Below, piece by piece: positions 16,053 to 25,359 of a stretch of DNA of 64,000 nt. This DNA comes from an uncultured Clostridia bacterium (GTDB taxonomy: Bacteria > Bacillota > Clostridia > Christensenellales > Borkfalkiaceae), in NCBI GenBank assembly GCA_947626575.1, contig CANQSR010000009.1, positions 1-64,000 of the forward strand. The letters run 5' to 3'. The translations under genes were made by a program, and so were the position numbers. A model generated the notes under the pieces. It was not told the DNA's origin and made no database searches. It saw nothing but the letters and a program-made list of their open reading frames with translations. The stretch's first letter is position 1. Each line of letters starts with the position of its first letter.

Positions 16053-18447
16053 GCTGTGTCTCTTGGCCGTGGCCGCGTTGAGCGTCGCCGCGGCGGCCGC
16101 AGGCTGTGCGGGCGGCGGGCATACGCATACCTATTCGGATGCGTGGGCGTTCGATGCGCAATCGCATTGGCACCCCGCGTCCTGCGAACACGACGCCAAA
16201 ATCAACAAGAGCGAACACGCGTTCGAGACGGCGGTCATCGCGCCGAACGAGACCGACGGCGGCTATACGCTCCACATCTGCGCCTGCGGATACTCGTATA
16301 AGACGGATCCCACCGACCCCGTGCCGGGGGAGACGCCCGAACTCGGCGGCTACCGCTTCGATGCGGAGCAGCATTGGAAGCCCGCCGCTTCGGGCGAGGA
16401 CCTCGCCCCTCAGCCGCACCGTTTTGAAGAGGAGGAGGTCTCTCCCACCTGCTATGCGGCGGGATATACCAAGCATGTCTGCGAATGCGGCTATTGGTAC
16501 GCATCCGATCCCATAGGCCCCGTCGCCCATACGTACGGGGAGGGCGTTTTGGAACACGATGAATCCGCCCATTGGCGCACCTGCCTCGTCTGCGGCATCA
16601 AGAATGAGATCGCGCCGCACAACTTTGCCGAGCGCATCACGCCCGCAACCTGCGATGCAGGGGGCTACACCGATTTCACCTGCAAGGACTGCGGCTATTC
16701 CTACCGCGGCAGGGAAGTTGCCGCGGGCCATACCTTTGCGGAGACGCTCGCATCCGACGAATTCGAACATTGGCGCCCCGCAACGTGCGGCCATACGGCG
16801 AAGGCGGACGTCGCGGAACACGTCTTTGCGGATGACAGCGGCGTCTGCGCCGTGTGCGGCAAGGAGATCGCGCCCCGCATCTCCTACACGCGTTCTGCCG
16901 ACGGCTCCTATTACATCGTCACGGGCATCGGCAATTTCAAGGGGGAAGAAATTGTCATCCCCGATGAAGTCAACGGTGCGCCCGTGCGCGAGATCGCCGC
17001 GAGCGCGTTCAGAAACAACCCCGATATCACCTCCGTCACCTGCGGAAAGAACGTCGAAAAGATCGGCGCGCACGCATTCGAAGGGACCAAGCTCACCGCG
17101 GCCGAACTCGGCAGCGCGGCCGTCGGGCAGCGCGCCTTTGCAGACTGCAAAGAGCTTCAAACGGTGACGTTTGAAACCGCGGGGACCGTCGCGCCCTACG
17201 CCTTCGAAAACTGTACTTCGCTTCAAAGCGTGACGTGTACTTCGCCGCTGACGGAAGTGGGCGCGCAGGCCTTCAACGGCTGCGTGAAACTGCAAGCGCT
17301 CGACCTCAGTAAATGTACGTCGGTCGGCTTCTCCGCCTTCGGCGGATGCGCCGCATTCGCACCGTCGTCGCTCGAAGCGCTCGTCTCGGCCGAGGAATAT
17401 GCCTTCTCGGAGAGCGGCATTGCGCAAGCCGTGCTTCCCGCGGCCTTGCAGGTGATTTCGGATAATCTCTTCAACGGCTGCGAAAAGCTCGTTTCCGTCA
17501 CGACCTCCGCGGCGGAGATCGGCGTCTCGGCCTTCGAGGGCTGCACCCTGCTTAGTAGCGTGACGCTCAGCGGCACGAAATACATCAGCGGGCGGGCCTT
17601 CAAGGGGTGCGCCGCGCTTAGTTCGCTCGCCCTGCCTGAGAGCGTTCTGCGCGTGGGCGCGGACGCCTTCGGCGAGACGGGCCTCATCACCGAGAAGAAC
17701 GGCGGGAAATACGCCGCAAACGTCCTCATTGGCGCATCGGTGGGTACCATGTCCGTGGAGGAGGGTACCGTCGGCATCGCGGACGAGGCCTTCAAGGGCA
17801 ATAAGACCCTCACCGCAATTACCCTTGCGGACAGCGTGCGCTTCATCGGCGTCGACGCCTTCCGCGGCTGCGAAGGCCTTTCCGCCATCGACTTTAAGAA
17901 TGTGAAGATCATCGGGGCAAACAGCTTCCGCGAGAGCGGGCTGGAAAGCGTCACCGTTCCCGCAACGGTGGAGAGCGTGGGCGACAACGCCTTCTATGAC
18001 TGCAAATCGCTCACGTCGGTCTCCGTGTCCGCCAAGGAGATCGGCAGGTTCGCCTTCTCCTATACGGGCGAGGGCAGAACGCTCGATTCCCCCGTCAAAC
18101 AGCGGCCGGGCTATGCGAAACTTGCGAGCGTGACCATCGGCGAGGGCGTGGAGAGCATCGGCAGTAACGCCTTCCAATATTGCCCCGTGAAGCAGATAAC
18201 GCTTCCCGAAAGCCTCGTCTCCATCGGCAAATACGCCTTCGCGCAGACCGATCTTACGGAGATTGCCATTCCCGCGGAGGTCTCGCTTATCGGCGAATAC
18301 GCCTTCTTTTGCAACCTGACGTCTGCGACGTTCGCCAAGACAAGCGGCTGGAAGGCGGGCAAGACTGCGCTCACGCTCACGTCGCCCGCAAGCAATGCAA
18401 CGTATCTCACGTCCACCTATTTGGACATCGATTGGATAAGGGGGTAA
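16036..18447 (+). CDS. Surface lipoprotein with Cys/His repeats and BspA-type LRRs
   Basis: 803 residues (ATG 16036; GTG 16033 is in frame). The lipobox ends AAAAGC at about residue 24. Residues 28-275 hold four or five repeats of pattern HxY...W..D..HW...C with CxC/CxxC pairs, like degenerate zinc ribbons. From about 290 to the end are BspA/LRR_5 repeats (ITSVTCGKNVEKIGAHAFEG; LQSVTCTSPLTEVGAQAFNG). It overlaps the upstream gene by 17 bp. It is likely an adhesin or substrate-capture protein on the outer face of the membrane. Confidence 0.82.
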   Translation: MKSKIKLCLLAVAALSVAAAAAGCAGGGHTHTYSDAWAFDAQSHWHPASCEHDAKINKSEHAFETAVIAPNETDGGYTLHICACGYSYKTDPTDPVPGETPELGGYRFDAEQHWKPAASGEDLAPQPHRFEEEEVSPTCYAAGYTKHVCECGYWYASDPIGPVAHTYGEGVLEHDESAHWRTCLVCGIKNEIAPHNFAERITPATCDAGGYTDFTCKDCGYSYRGREVAAGHTFAETLASDEFEHWRPATCGHTAKADVAEHVFADDSGVCAVCGKEIAPRISYTRSADGSYYIVTGIGNFKGEEIVIPDEVNGAPVREIAASAFRNNPDITSVTCGKNVEKIGAHAFEGTKLTAAELGSAAVGQRAFADCKELQTVTFETAGTVAPYAFENCTSLQSVTCTSPLTEVGAQAFNGCVKLQALDLSKCTSVGFSAFGGCAAFAPSSLEALVSAEEYAFSESGIAQAVLPAALQVISDNLFNGCEKLVSVTTSAAEIGVSAFEGCTLLSSVTLSGTKYISGRAFKGCAALSSLALPESVLRVGADAFGETGLITEKNGGKYAANVLIGASVGTMSVEEGTVGIADEAFKGNKTLTAITLADSVRFIGVDAFRGCEGLSAIDFKNVKIIGANSFRESGLESVTVPATVESVGDNAFYDCKSLTSVSVSAKEIGRFAFSYTGEGRTLDSPVKQRPGYAKLASVTIGEGVESIGSNAFQYCPVKQITLPESLVSIGKYAFAQTDLTEIAIPAEVSLIGEYAFFCNLTSATFAKTSGWKAGKTALTLTSPASNATYLTSTYLDIDWIRG

Positions 18448-18454
18448 CGGCAAC

Positions 18455-20686
18455 ATGAAACGAATTGTTTGGATCCGCGCACTGCTCGTCGCCGCGCTGT
18501 GCATCTTCGGCTGTTTTGCTCTTTTCGGATGCGGGTCGGAGCCGCAAGCTCCCGAAGTGAAGGATGTGGCCCTCACCGCAGAGGAAGGCCTCTATGGCGT
18601 GGCGGGCGAAGCGCACCGCCTGCATTACACCGTCCCCGAAGGATGCGAGGTGACGGCCTCCGTGGAACTCGGCGGCAAGGCCGCAACGGCGGAGGATTTC
18701 ACCTGCCTCGGCGAGGAATACATCTTCTATACTGCGGGCGAATACACCGTCACCGTCTATGCCGCCAAGGACGGTATGCTCGGCCGCGCTTCGGTGAAAT
18801 TGACAATTGCGGCGCGGGCAGAGACCCTTGCCGTCGGCAATGTGAGCATCAAGGCGGCGGCGGGCGAGACGTACGGAAGGATCGGCGCCCTGCACCTGAT
18901 TTCCTATGAGGCCACGGCGGGCTGCGAAGTCTCCGTCACCGTCCAAAAGGAGGGCGCGGCGGCAACGGACGCCGTGTATGACGCCGCCCTGCAAACGCTG
19001 GTATTCGGCGCGGCGGGGAACTATACCGTCACGGTGACGGCCGCCCGCGGCAGTGAAAGCGCAAGCGGCTCAGCGGAAATCGAAGTGGCGGCCTTCGATC
19101 CGCCCACCGTTTCTTTGGCGCTCGGCAAAAGGAACGTGAAGGAGGAGGAAGGGGTCACGCTGGAACGCGAGGCCGTGTATGCGGAGGGCGACTGCGCCCT
19201 TTCGGAACAGATCTCCGCCAACTACCGCAGAACGGGCGGCGGGAAATACCGCCCCGCAGAGGCGGATGAATTTACCGTCATCGGCGATACGTTCATCCCG
19301 CACATCGCGGGCGAGTGGGAAGTCATCTTCCACGTGGAGAGCAAGGGCGGCGCATCGGGCGAAGCGTCCGCAAAATTCACCTGCAATCCCGCCGACCTCA
19401 CGCTTGCGCCCGTCTCCGCGTCGAGAGCGCGCATCGCGACGGATACCCCGACGGAGCTTGCGTACCGCGTCGAGGGTGCGGCGGATAAATACACCGTCTC
19501 CTTCGATACCCACGGCAATTCCAACGTCACCGCCGTCGCGGGCGGCGGCTATTCCGTCCGCATCACGGCCTCCGAAGTCGATTACTTCACGGTGACGGTG
19601 GTCTATACGCACAAGACGGCAAGTTCCGTAACCAAGTCCGTCGACCTCGACTTCTATTCCGTCGAGAGCCTGACGTATGCGCCCGCATGGGGCGAGGATC
19701 CCTTCGGCGGCATGCCCTCCGAAGTCCTCACGAGCATGGGGCATCTGCTCTACTTCGATGCAAAGAGTTGCGGCGGCGCGGCGCGCGAGCTGACGGGCAA
19801 GGATGCGTCGTTCGAAGTCCTTTCGAGCAACATCTCCGCCTCGGCGTCTGCCGGTATCCTTTATGCGGCGGACAACAGGGAGTATCCCTATCTCATCGTG
19901 AGCAACTTCGGGAACAACACCGCCACGGGCAGTTTTACACTCAAAATGACGGTGACCGACCCCTATACGCACTATTCGGCGGTGGCGGCCAAGCAGTTCA
20001 CCGTCACCGCGACGACGAACAGCAATTCCACGGCGCCTTCGAACATCCAGAGCTACATCCAACGGCACGCCGATTTCTTTGATATGGGCGCGATGGATTA
20101 CAGCATCCTCGGCGAGTATGCCCGCGAAAACATGGTGCTTACCAAGACGGGTACCATCATGCAGCGCACCAATCCCAATTGGTCGATGGAGGGCCACGGC
20201 CCCGACTTCGCCCGCATGAGAGGCGCGTCTGCTTCGGCCGATTGCACCCTCGAATTCTCCTTCGAACTCTTGGGGGTCAATCCCGATACGGGCGCGGTCG
20301 GGCTGGGCATCGGCCTGCGCACGGGCGATTATGAAGGCTGGGCAGGGTTCTTCGATCTGCGGGCCGTAAACGGCAAACTCGCCATCGCGCACGGCTTTAC
20401 GGCAAAATCGGAGGCCATGGGCAGCGTTGAAATGCCTGCGGCCGTTGCGGGCGCAAAACTTTCCGTGCGCATCGACCGCAGGGTGAGCGGAAATTCCGCC
20501 GTCTATGTGGTATACGTCAAGACGGCCGCGGATGCGCCGTATGCGGAGTACATGCGCCTCGTTGCCGACGTCTCAGAGGCGGCGGGCAACATCGGGGCGA
20601 ACGTCGCGGCCTTCCAATTCACCCACCGCAACGCGGGCGGCTGTTACATCGTGGACGGCGTGAAGTTCACCGATTTCGGCGCATGA
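18455..20686 (+). CDS. Surface lipoprotein with Ig-like repeats
   Basis: 743 residues. Lipobox LFGC at about 23-26. Repeats with sandwich-type strands (CEVTASVELGGKAATAEDF, GEYTVTVYAAKDGMLGRASV, GNYTVTVTAARGSESASGSA) precede a C-terminal domain (about 545-743; CTLEFSFELLGV, GWAGFFDLRAVNGKLAIAHG, KLSVRIDRR) resembling a LamG-like jelly roll. It lies 8 bp after the LRR lipoprotein; the three genes form an operon ending at a terminator. No catalytic motif is visible. Confidence 0.78.
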   Translation: MKRIVWIRALLVAALCIFGCFALFGCGSEPQAPEVKDVALTAEEGLYGVAGEAHRLHYTVPEGCEVTASVELGGKAATAEDFTCLGEEYIFYTAGEYTVTVYAAKDGMLGRASVKLTIAARAETLAVGNVSIKAAAGETYGRIGALHLISYEATAGCEVSVTVQKEGAAATDAVYDAALQTLVFGAAGNYTVTVTAARGSESASGSAEIEVAAFDPPTVSLALGKRNVKEEEGVTLEREAVYAEGDCALSEQISANYRRTGGGKYRPAEADEFTVIGDTFIPHIAGEWEVIFHVESKGGASGEASAKFTCNPADLTLAPVSASRARIATDTPTELAYRVEGAADKYTVSFDTHGNSNVTAVAGGGYSVRITASEVDYFTVTVVYTHKTASSVTKSVDLDFYSVESLTYAPAWGEDPFGGMPSEVLTSMGHLLYFDAKSCGGAARELTGKDASFEVLSSNISASASAGILYAADNREYPYLIVSNFGNNTATGSFTLKMTVTDPYTHYSAVAAKQFTVTATTNSNSTAPSNIQSYIQRHADFFDMGAMDYSILGEYARENMVLTKTGTIMQRTNPNWSMEGHGPDFARMRGASASADCTLEFSFELLGVNPDTGAVGLGIGLRTGDYEGWAGFFDLRAVNGKLAIAHGFTAKSEAMGSVEMPAAVAGAKLSVRIDRRVSGNSAVYVVYVKTAADAPYAEYMRLVADVSEAAGNIGANVAAFQFTHRNAGGCYIVDGVKFTDFGA

Positions 20687-20742
20687 GCGCGCCCGCACCG
20701 CAAGGGCGGCGCGAAACGGTATAGCGAAACAAGCATTTGAAA

Positions 20743-20769
20743 TGGGTCCGCGCAGGCGGACCCATTTTT
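20743..20769 (+). terminator. Terminator of the surface operon
   Basis: TGGGTCCGC-GCAG-GCGGACCCA followed by TTTTT. Confidence 0.9.
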
Positions 20770-20774
20770 CTGTC

Positions 20775-20808
20775 TTGACGGGGCGGGAAATTTGTGATAC
20801 ACTGTATC
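20775..20808 (+). promoter_or_regulatory. Esterase promoter with palindromic operator
   Basis: TTGACG, 17 bp, TACACT. The -10 lies inside the palindrome GATACACTGTATC (20796-20808), a likely repressor site. Confidence 0.65.
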
Positions 20809-20833
20809 AAAATTACAAAACGGAGAGAGAAGT

Positions 20834-21580
20834 ATGATAGAGCAATTCGAGGTCACGGTCCCCGCGCCGGGCGGGGAACAAACGAGAACGGCGCGCGTAT
20901 ATCTTCCCAAAACTTACGGCGGGGCGAGGCGGTTTCCCGTGCTGTATATGTTCGACGGGCAGACCGCGTTCTTCGATGAGACCGCGCCCTATGGCGATAG
21001 CTGGCGCATGGGGGAGACGTTGGATAGGCTGGGCGCCGGCCTCATCGTCGCGGCGGTGGATTGCGATAAAAAAGACCGCCTGACGGAGTATTCGCCCTTC
21101 GCGTTTCAGTCCCCATACGGCTCGTCCGCGGGCAAGGGGGAGGTCTATCTTGGCTGGCTCGTCCGCGTATTCAAGCCGCTCGTCGATGCGCGCTATCTGA
21201 CGCTTCCCGCGCGGGAGCATACCTATCTTGCGGGCAGTTCGATGGGCGGGCTGATGACGCTCTATGCGCTCTGCCGCTATCCGGACGTGTTTCGGGGCGG
21301 GGCGGCGCTCTCGCCGAGTTTATGGATAGACCCCGAAGCCTGCGCGAAGATGATCGCGGGGGCGGATTGGGCGGAACATATCGCGCTCTATCTCGATTAC
21401 GGGGAAAAGGAACTCAAAAACCACGGCGAGCGGCAAAGGCAGGGCCTTGTGCGGTGTATAGATGCCCTCATGCAGAAGGGCGCGCCGTTTACCTTCCGCC
21501 TCATCGGCGGCGGCACGCACAGCGAACGCTCGTGGCGGGAGCAGGTCCCCGCCTTCCTCGAAGCGCTGTCCCTTATATAA
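20834..21580 (+). CDS. Alpha/beta-hydrolase, enterochelin-esterase/Esterase D-like
   Basis: 248 residues. VYLPKTY...RFPVLYMFDGQ is the early strand-turn-strand. The nucleophile elbow is AGSSMGG (about 134-140). The C-terminal His is in GGGTHSERSW. The esterase D / Fes-like group cleaves acyl or siderophore esters; no signal peptide, so it is cytoplasmic. It is monocistronic and preceded by an operator-like palindrome. Substrate unknown. Confidence 0.82.
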   Translation: MIEQFEVTVPAPGGEQTRTARVYLPKTYGGARRFPVLYMFDGQTAFFDETAPYGDSWRMGETLDRLGAGLIVAAVDCDKKDRLTEYSPFAFQSPYGSSAGKGEVYLGWLVRVFKPLVDARYLTLPAREHTYLAGSSMGGLMTLYALCRYPDVFRGGAALSPSLWIDPEACAKMIAGADWAEHIALYLDYGEKELKNHGERQRQGLVRCIDALMQKGAPFTFRLIGGGTHSERSWREQVPAFLEALSLI

Positions 21581-21589
21581 GTCCCTCCT

Positions 21590-21860
21590 TGGCACGGCGC
21601 TACCCTCTCCTTGGGAAGAGGGGCAGGGGAGTGGGGGCCGTCACCCCGAATCCGTCGGGTAAATCCGTCACCCTGAGCTTGTCGAAGGGTCACATTATTA
21701 AATTAAGGTGATTCCTCGACTGCGCTCGGAATGACGAAACCCTTTCGGCCTCATTACATTCGGCCACTTTCCCTAAAAGGGACAGCAAGTTGTTTGCCCT
21801 CCCTCACGTCATTCCGAGGAGCGTAAGCGACGAGGAATCTCCAGCGAAAGGGTACCGCGC
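21590..21860. repeat. Dispersed repeat cluster A
   Basis: About 150 bp here (21600-21750) is almost identical to 23165-23310: CCCTCTCCTTGG, GTCACCCTGAGCTTGTCGAA, then TTCCTCGACTGCGCTCGGAA. The following CGGCCTCATTACATTCGGCC and CGTCATTCCGAGGAGCG parts recur at 23050-23148. No gene in 21581-22077 apart from the Hsp20 leader. Confidence 0.85.
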
Positions 21861-21962
21861 GGTCCTGTTGTAAACCAAGCGCATCTCAACGCCTTCCGAA
21901 GTTTCGGAAGGCGTAATTATGAAAAAAATTCTTGCATGGCGGTTTGAAAAATTTTCGGTTGC

Positions 21963-21972
21963 GGTATAATAT
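21963..21972 (+). promoter_or_regulatory. Hsp20 promoter (-10 region)
   Basis: GCGGTATAATATATATG about 105 bp upstream of the start; the -35 (TTTGAA) is weak. No CIRCE or CtsR site was seen in the leader. Confidence 0.5.
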
Positions 21973-22077
21973 ATATGAACAAAGGAAGCGAGGTGCCGTC
22001 CGCTTCGGACGGGCCGCAAGGCACATCCGTACGCCCGCTCCGCCGTAGCCTCCCCACCCATCAAGGAGATGAAAATC

Positions 22078-22491
22078 ATGAAACACGAACTTCAAACAAG
22101 AAACGGAAACTATGACCTTTTCGACGTATTCGACGACTTTTTCAAGCCCATGTTCTTCGAAGAGGGCAAAGAACTCAGAACAGACATCAAGGAGACGGAA
22201 GCCTCCTACGAGCTTGACCTCGAACTTCCCGGTTACGGCAAGGATGAGATCAAAGTATCTCTCGAAAAAGGCTATCTTACCGTCACCGCCGAAAAGCGCC
22301 GCAAGGAAGAGGAGGGCAAGAAATATTTGCGCAGAGAGATCCGCGAGAGTACTTCGAGAAGCTATTATGTAGGCTCCGACGTCACGCGCGAACAGATTAA
22401 GGCCAAATATGATAACGGCATCCTCTCGCTCACGGTCCCCAAGAAGCAACCCAAGGAAAGCGAAGAGAGCCGCTTCATCGAAATCGAATGA
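22078..22491 (+). CDS. Hsp20/alpha-crystallin small heat-shock protein
   Basis: 137 residues. ATG 22078 is chosen over 22069, as AAGGAG at 22062-22067 is 9-10 bp upstream of it. The alpha-crystallin domain is clear: TDIKETEASYELDLELPGYG, KDEIKVSLEKGYLTVTAEKR, and KYDNGILSLTVPKK with the terminal I-x-I (FIEIE). The family holds unfolded proteins in oligomers without ATP. Confidence 0.95.
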   Translation: MKHELQTRNGNYDLFDVFDDFFKPMFFEEGKELRTDIKETEASYELDLELPGYGKDEIKVSLEKGYLTVTAEKRRKEEEGKKYLRREIRESTSRSYYVGSDVTREQIKAKYDNGILSLTVPKKQPKESEESRFIEIE

Positions 22492-22593
22492 CCGAAGAAT
22501 GATAGCTTTCGGCCGAACGACCGACGAAAACCGCTGAATGGTAGGCGAAAAGCCGCCGAATGACCGACGAAAAAATTATTCCGATAACCGATG

Positions 22594-22621
22594 AAAAAAC
22601 CGCCCGAACGGGCGGTTTTTT
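22594..22621 (+). terminator. Terminator after Hsp20
   Basis: AAAAAACCGCCCG-AA-CGGGCGGTTTTTT. It is preceded by degenerate direct repeats of CCGACGAAAA (22520-22590). Confidence 0.9.
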
Positions 22622-22699
22622 CTTGCCCTATATCGGGCGATTTTTTCATTTTGACGCAAAACGCGGCTACCATGTCCGCGATACGGGCTTCGAAATCGC

Positions 22700-23740
22700 G
22701 CAAGCTCCCATAAAAGCCTCGCGCGGACAGAATAACGCCTTCCCTTGGCGCCCCTCACGTCATTCCGAGGAGCGTATGCGACGAGAAATCTCCAAAGGAC
22801 GAGCGAAGCGAGCCGGTGTTCTCGTCGCCCCATGGGGCGGCGCTACCCTCTCCTTGGGGAGAGGGGCAGGGGAGTGGGGGTAAATCCGTCACCCTGAGCC
22901 TGTCGAAGGGTCACATTATGCCCCCCATCCGTCACGAGCTGACGCTCGTGCCACCCTCCCCCCGTTGGGGGTAGGGCTTTCTCTTGGCGCCCCTTTAAGG
23001 GGAGCTGGCGAGGCCAACGGCTGAGCCTGAGGGGTTTTTGAAACCCTTTCGGCCTCATTACATTCGGCCACTTTCCCTAAAAGGGACAGCAAGTTGTTTG
23101 CCCTCCCTCACGTCATTCCGAGGAGCGTATGCGACGAGGAATCTCCAAATGGTGGGGCCGCATGGCGCTACCCTCTCCTTGGGGAGAGGGGCAGGGGAGT
23201 GGGGGCCGTCACCCTGAATCCGTCGGGTAAATCCGTCACCCTGAGCTTGTCGAAGGGTCACATTATTAAATTAAGGTGATTCCTCGACTGCGCTCGGAAT
23301 GACGAAACCCTTTCCCCTTCGCTTTGCTACTTCGCCTACGGCTCGTGACGACCTTAGTCCACAATAGAAGCCTCGGTCGGAAGGAATGACGATAGGAACC
23401 TTTTCGGTCCAATACGTCATTCCGAACGAAGTGAGGAATCTCATCGTAGGGCGGGATTCGCGCCTTTGGCGGCGCGCCCCGGTGAACAGCACACTGTGCT
23501 GTTCAGTTTGCGGCAAACTTTTCTGTAATCGCACAATTCGACCGCAAACCGATTGCTCCCGCAATCGCCTCCACCCTCGAATCCCCCTTCATAGCTGTTC
23601 ATTGTAGGGCGGGATTCGCGCCTTGGGCGGCGCGCACGATTGACAATTATCAATTGTCAAGTCGGCGGTAGAACCCGCCGACCTTCGCCAACCGCTCGCG
23701 TGAAAGGGCAAGCGGTTGGCTCGTCTCCCCTCGAATCCCT
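22700..23740. repeat. Dispersed repeat cluster B
   Basis: A mosaic of the same modules as cluster A plus others: CACGTCATTCCGAGGAGCG, CCCCTTTAAGGGGAGC, CTTAGTCCACAATAGAAGCC (also near 29610), and two similar GTAGGGCGGGATTCGCGCC units (23450 and 23606). Several small hairpins (ATTGACAATTATCAATTGTC). No credible gene between 22492 and 23792. Confidence 0.8.
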
Positions 23741-23759
23741 TTTTCTGCAAGGCATATAG

Positions 23760-23790
23760 AAAGGGAACGGGCAAAAAACCGTTCCCTTTC
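23760..23790 (-). terminator. tRNA-Ser terminator
   Basis: AAAGGGAACGG-GCAAAAAA-CCGTTCCCTTT lies just 3' of the tRNA on the minus strand. Confidence 0.85.
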
Positions 23791-23792
23791 TA

Positions 23793-23884
23793 TGGCGCAG
23801 AAGGCGGGATTCGAACCCGCGCTACCCTTCACAGGTACTACTCCCTTAGCAGGGGAGCCCCTTGAGCCTCTTGGGTACTTCTGC
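23793..23884 (-). tRNA. tRNA-Ser (anticodon GCT)
   Basis: On the minus strand the acceptor GCAGAAG pairs with CTTCTGC. The anticodon loop CTGCTAA in stem GCTCCC/GGGAGT gives GCT. The long variable arm (TACCTGTGAAGGGTA) is typical of serine tRNAs, and the T arm is GCGGG-TTCGAAT-CCCGC. CCA is encoded (TGG at 23793-23795). Confidence 0.97.
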
Positions 23885-24030
23885 AAACTGCGCGTGAAAT
23901 TTTCTTCAAAGCGGCGGATATGGACACGCCGCCCCTTCTTTACCCTATCAATATAACATAATTTTGCGCGGTTGTCAAAGTATATTTATCGGGAAACGGG
24001 AAAAATTTTCGGAAAATTTCAGCCCACGCC

Positions 24031-24060
24031 TTGCGCGCGCTATCCGAATGTGCTAAAATA
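24031..24060 (+). promoter_or_regulatory. Pyrophosphatase promoter
   Basis: TTGCGC, 17 bp, TAAAAT, about 18 bp upstream of the start codon, which has GGAGGG. Confidence 0.6.
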
Positions 24061-24077
24061 TCCTCGGAGGGCAGGGT

Positions 24078-24614
24078 ATGAATATCTGGCACGATATCAG
24101 CGAAGAACGCATCAAACCCAATTGCTTTGAAGCGCTCATCGAGATCCCCAAGGGCAGTAAGGCCAAATACGAACTCGATAAGGAGACGGGCATCTTAAAA
24201 CTCGACCGCGTCCTCTATACTTCCACCGTCTATCCCGCCAACTATGGCTTCATCCCGCGTACCCTCGCCGACGACGGCGACCCGCTCGACGTCCTCGTCC
24301 TCACCAACGAAGTCATCTATCCCATGACGCTCGTCAGTTGCTATCCCATCGGCGTCATCAAGATGATCGACGGCGGGTCTCTCGATGAAAAGATCATCGC
24401 CATCCCGCACAAGGACCCGACTTATAACGGGTATTACGATATCCACGAGCTTCCCAAACACATTTTCGATGAAATGATGCACTTCTTCGAAGTCTATAAG
24501 ATGCTCGAACATAAGAAAACAACCGTCAAGGAGATCGCGCACCGCGATGAGGCCGTCGAGATCGTCAAGAAGTGTTTGGGGCTGTACGCGGAAAAATTTT
24601 CGGATAGGAGGTAA
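24078..24614 (+). CDS. ppa: Inorganic pyrophosphatase, class I
   Basis: 178 residues, the usual length. The signature DDGDPLDVLVL is at residues 65-75 with metal-binding Asp. VYPANYGFIPRT and YNGYYDIHELP are also family landmarks. It hydrolyses PPi to two phosphates in the cytoplasm. The SGNH hydrolase gene begins 2 bp after its stop, so they are an operon. Confidence 0.95.
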   Translation: MNIWHDISEERIKPNCFEALIEIPKGSKAKYELDKETGILKLDRVLYTSTVYPANYGFIPRTLADDGDPLDVLVLTNEVIYPMTLVSCYPIGVIKMIDGGSLDEKIIAIPHKDPTYNGYYDIHELPKHIFDEMMHFFEVYKMLEHKKTTVKEIAHRDEAVEIVKKCLGLYAEKFSDRR

Positions 24615-24616
24615 CC

Positions 24617-25225
24617 ATGAAGATCATCTTTTTCGGAGACTCTATTTCGGATGCGAACAGAAACTACCGCGACGACGCCGATTTGGGGACGGGATACGTC
24701 AAGATCGCGGCGGGAAAACTCCGCCTGCTCTATCCCGACCGCGAGTTTATCATCCTCAACCGCGGCGTGGGGGGCGACCGCACCGAACAACTGCTTGCGC
24801 GCGTCCAAACGGACGTCGTGGCCGAACAGCCGGACGCCGTCATTTTGCAGGTGGGCATCAACGACGCTTGGCACCGTTTCCTCATCGGGGTGCCTGTGAC
24901 CGAGGAAGAGTTCCGCACGCGCTATGAAGCGCTCGTCAAGATCATCAAGGAGACGGGCGCCAAGCTCATCCTTTTGCAGCCTTACGCATTAAACATGGGG
25001 GGCATGTCGCGGGTCAGGCCTTACTTAAACAAATTTAACGCCATCATCGGAGAGATCGCGCGCGCGGAGCAGGTGCCGCTCATCCCCATGGATGAGATCT
25101 TCACGGGCCTTACGCAGGATATCTCGCCCGAACAGTTTTCTGTGGACGGCGTGCATCCGACGCACCGCGGCTGCCGCTATATCGCCGACCGCGTCGTGAA
25201 GGAACTCAGGCAATACATTCAGTAA
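24617..25225 (+). CDS. SGNH/GDSL-family hydrolase
   Basis: 202 residues. Block I FFGDSISDANRN (nucleophile Ser10), block II Gly in NRGVGGDRTEQL, block III LQVGINDAWHR and block V DGVHPTHRG are all present. The family includes esterases and carbohydrate deacetylases; no signal peptide, so a cytoplasmic lysophospholipase or acetyl-esterase role is likely. SD ATAGGAGG, 2 bp after ppa. Confidence 0.9.
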   Translation: MKIIFFGDSISDANRNYRDDADLGTGYVKIAAGKLRLLYPDREFIILNRGVGGDRTEQLLARVQTDVVAEQPDAVILQVGINDAWHRFLIGVPVTEEEFRTRYEALVKIIKETGAKLILLQPYALNMGGMSRVRPYLNKFNAIIGEIARAEQVPLIPMDEIFTGLTQDISPEQFSVDGVHPTHRGCRYIADRVVKELRQYIQ

Positions 25226-25249
25226 AGAGCAAGGTTTTGATAACAGAGG

Positions 25250-25319
25250 GAGGCCCGCCGTGCAACGCACGGCGGGCCTCCCTCTGTATGGACAAACGCG
25301 CCCTCGCGGGCGCGTTTTT
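25250..25319. terminator. Two stacked terminators between convergent genes
   Basis: First GGGAGGCCCGCCGTGC-AAC-GCACGGCGGGCCTCCC, then AAACGCGCCC-TCGC-GGGCGCGTTT with a T run (25294-25319). They separate the SGNH gene from spoIIE. Confidence 0.88.
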
Positions 25320-25359
25320 ATATGGTCGTTTTTCATATATGGTCATTTTTCACAGAATT

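Noticed and set aside
13563..20392. Very long open frames (827, 873, 440 residues) antisense to the surface operon
   Set aside because: They are His/Arg/Gly-rich shadows caused by high GC at third positions; the sense frames have signal peptides, domains and SDs.
21590..23310. Possible CRISPR array in the repeat-rich gap
   Set aside because: Repeats vary in length and order, without uniform 25-40 bp repeats and unique spacers, and no cas genes are near.
23641..23663. ATTGACAATTATCAATTGTCAA as a promoter for tRNA-Ser
   Set aside because: It lies 3' of the tRNA on the opposite side and is a palindrome within the repeat mosaic.
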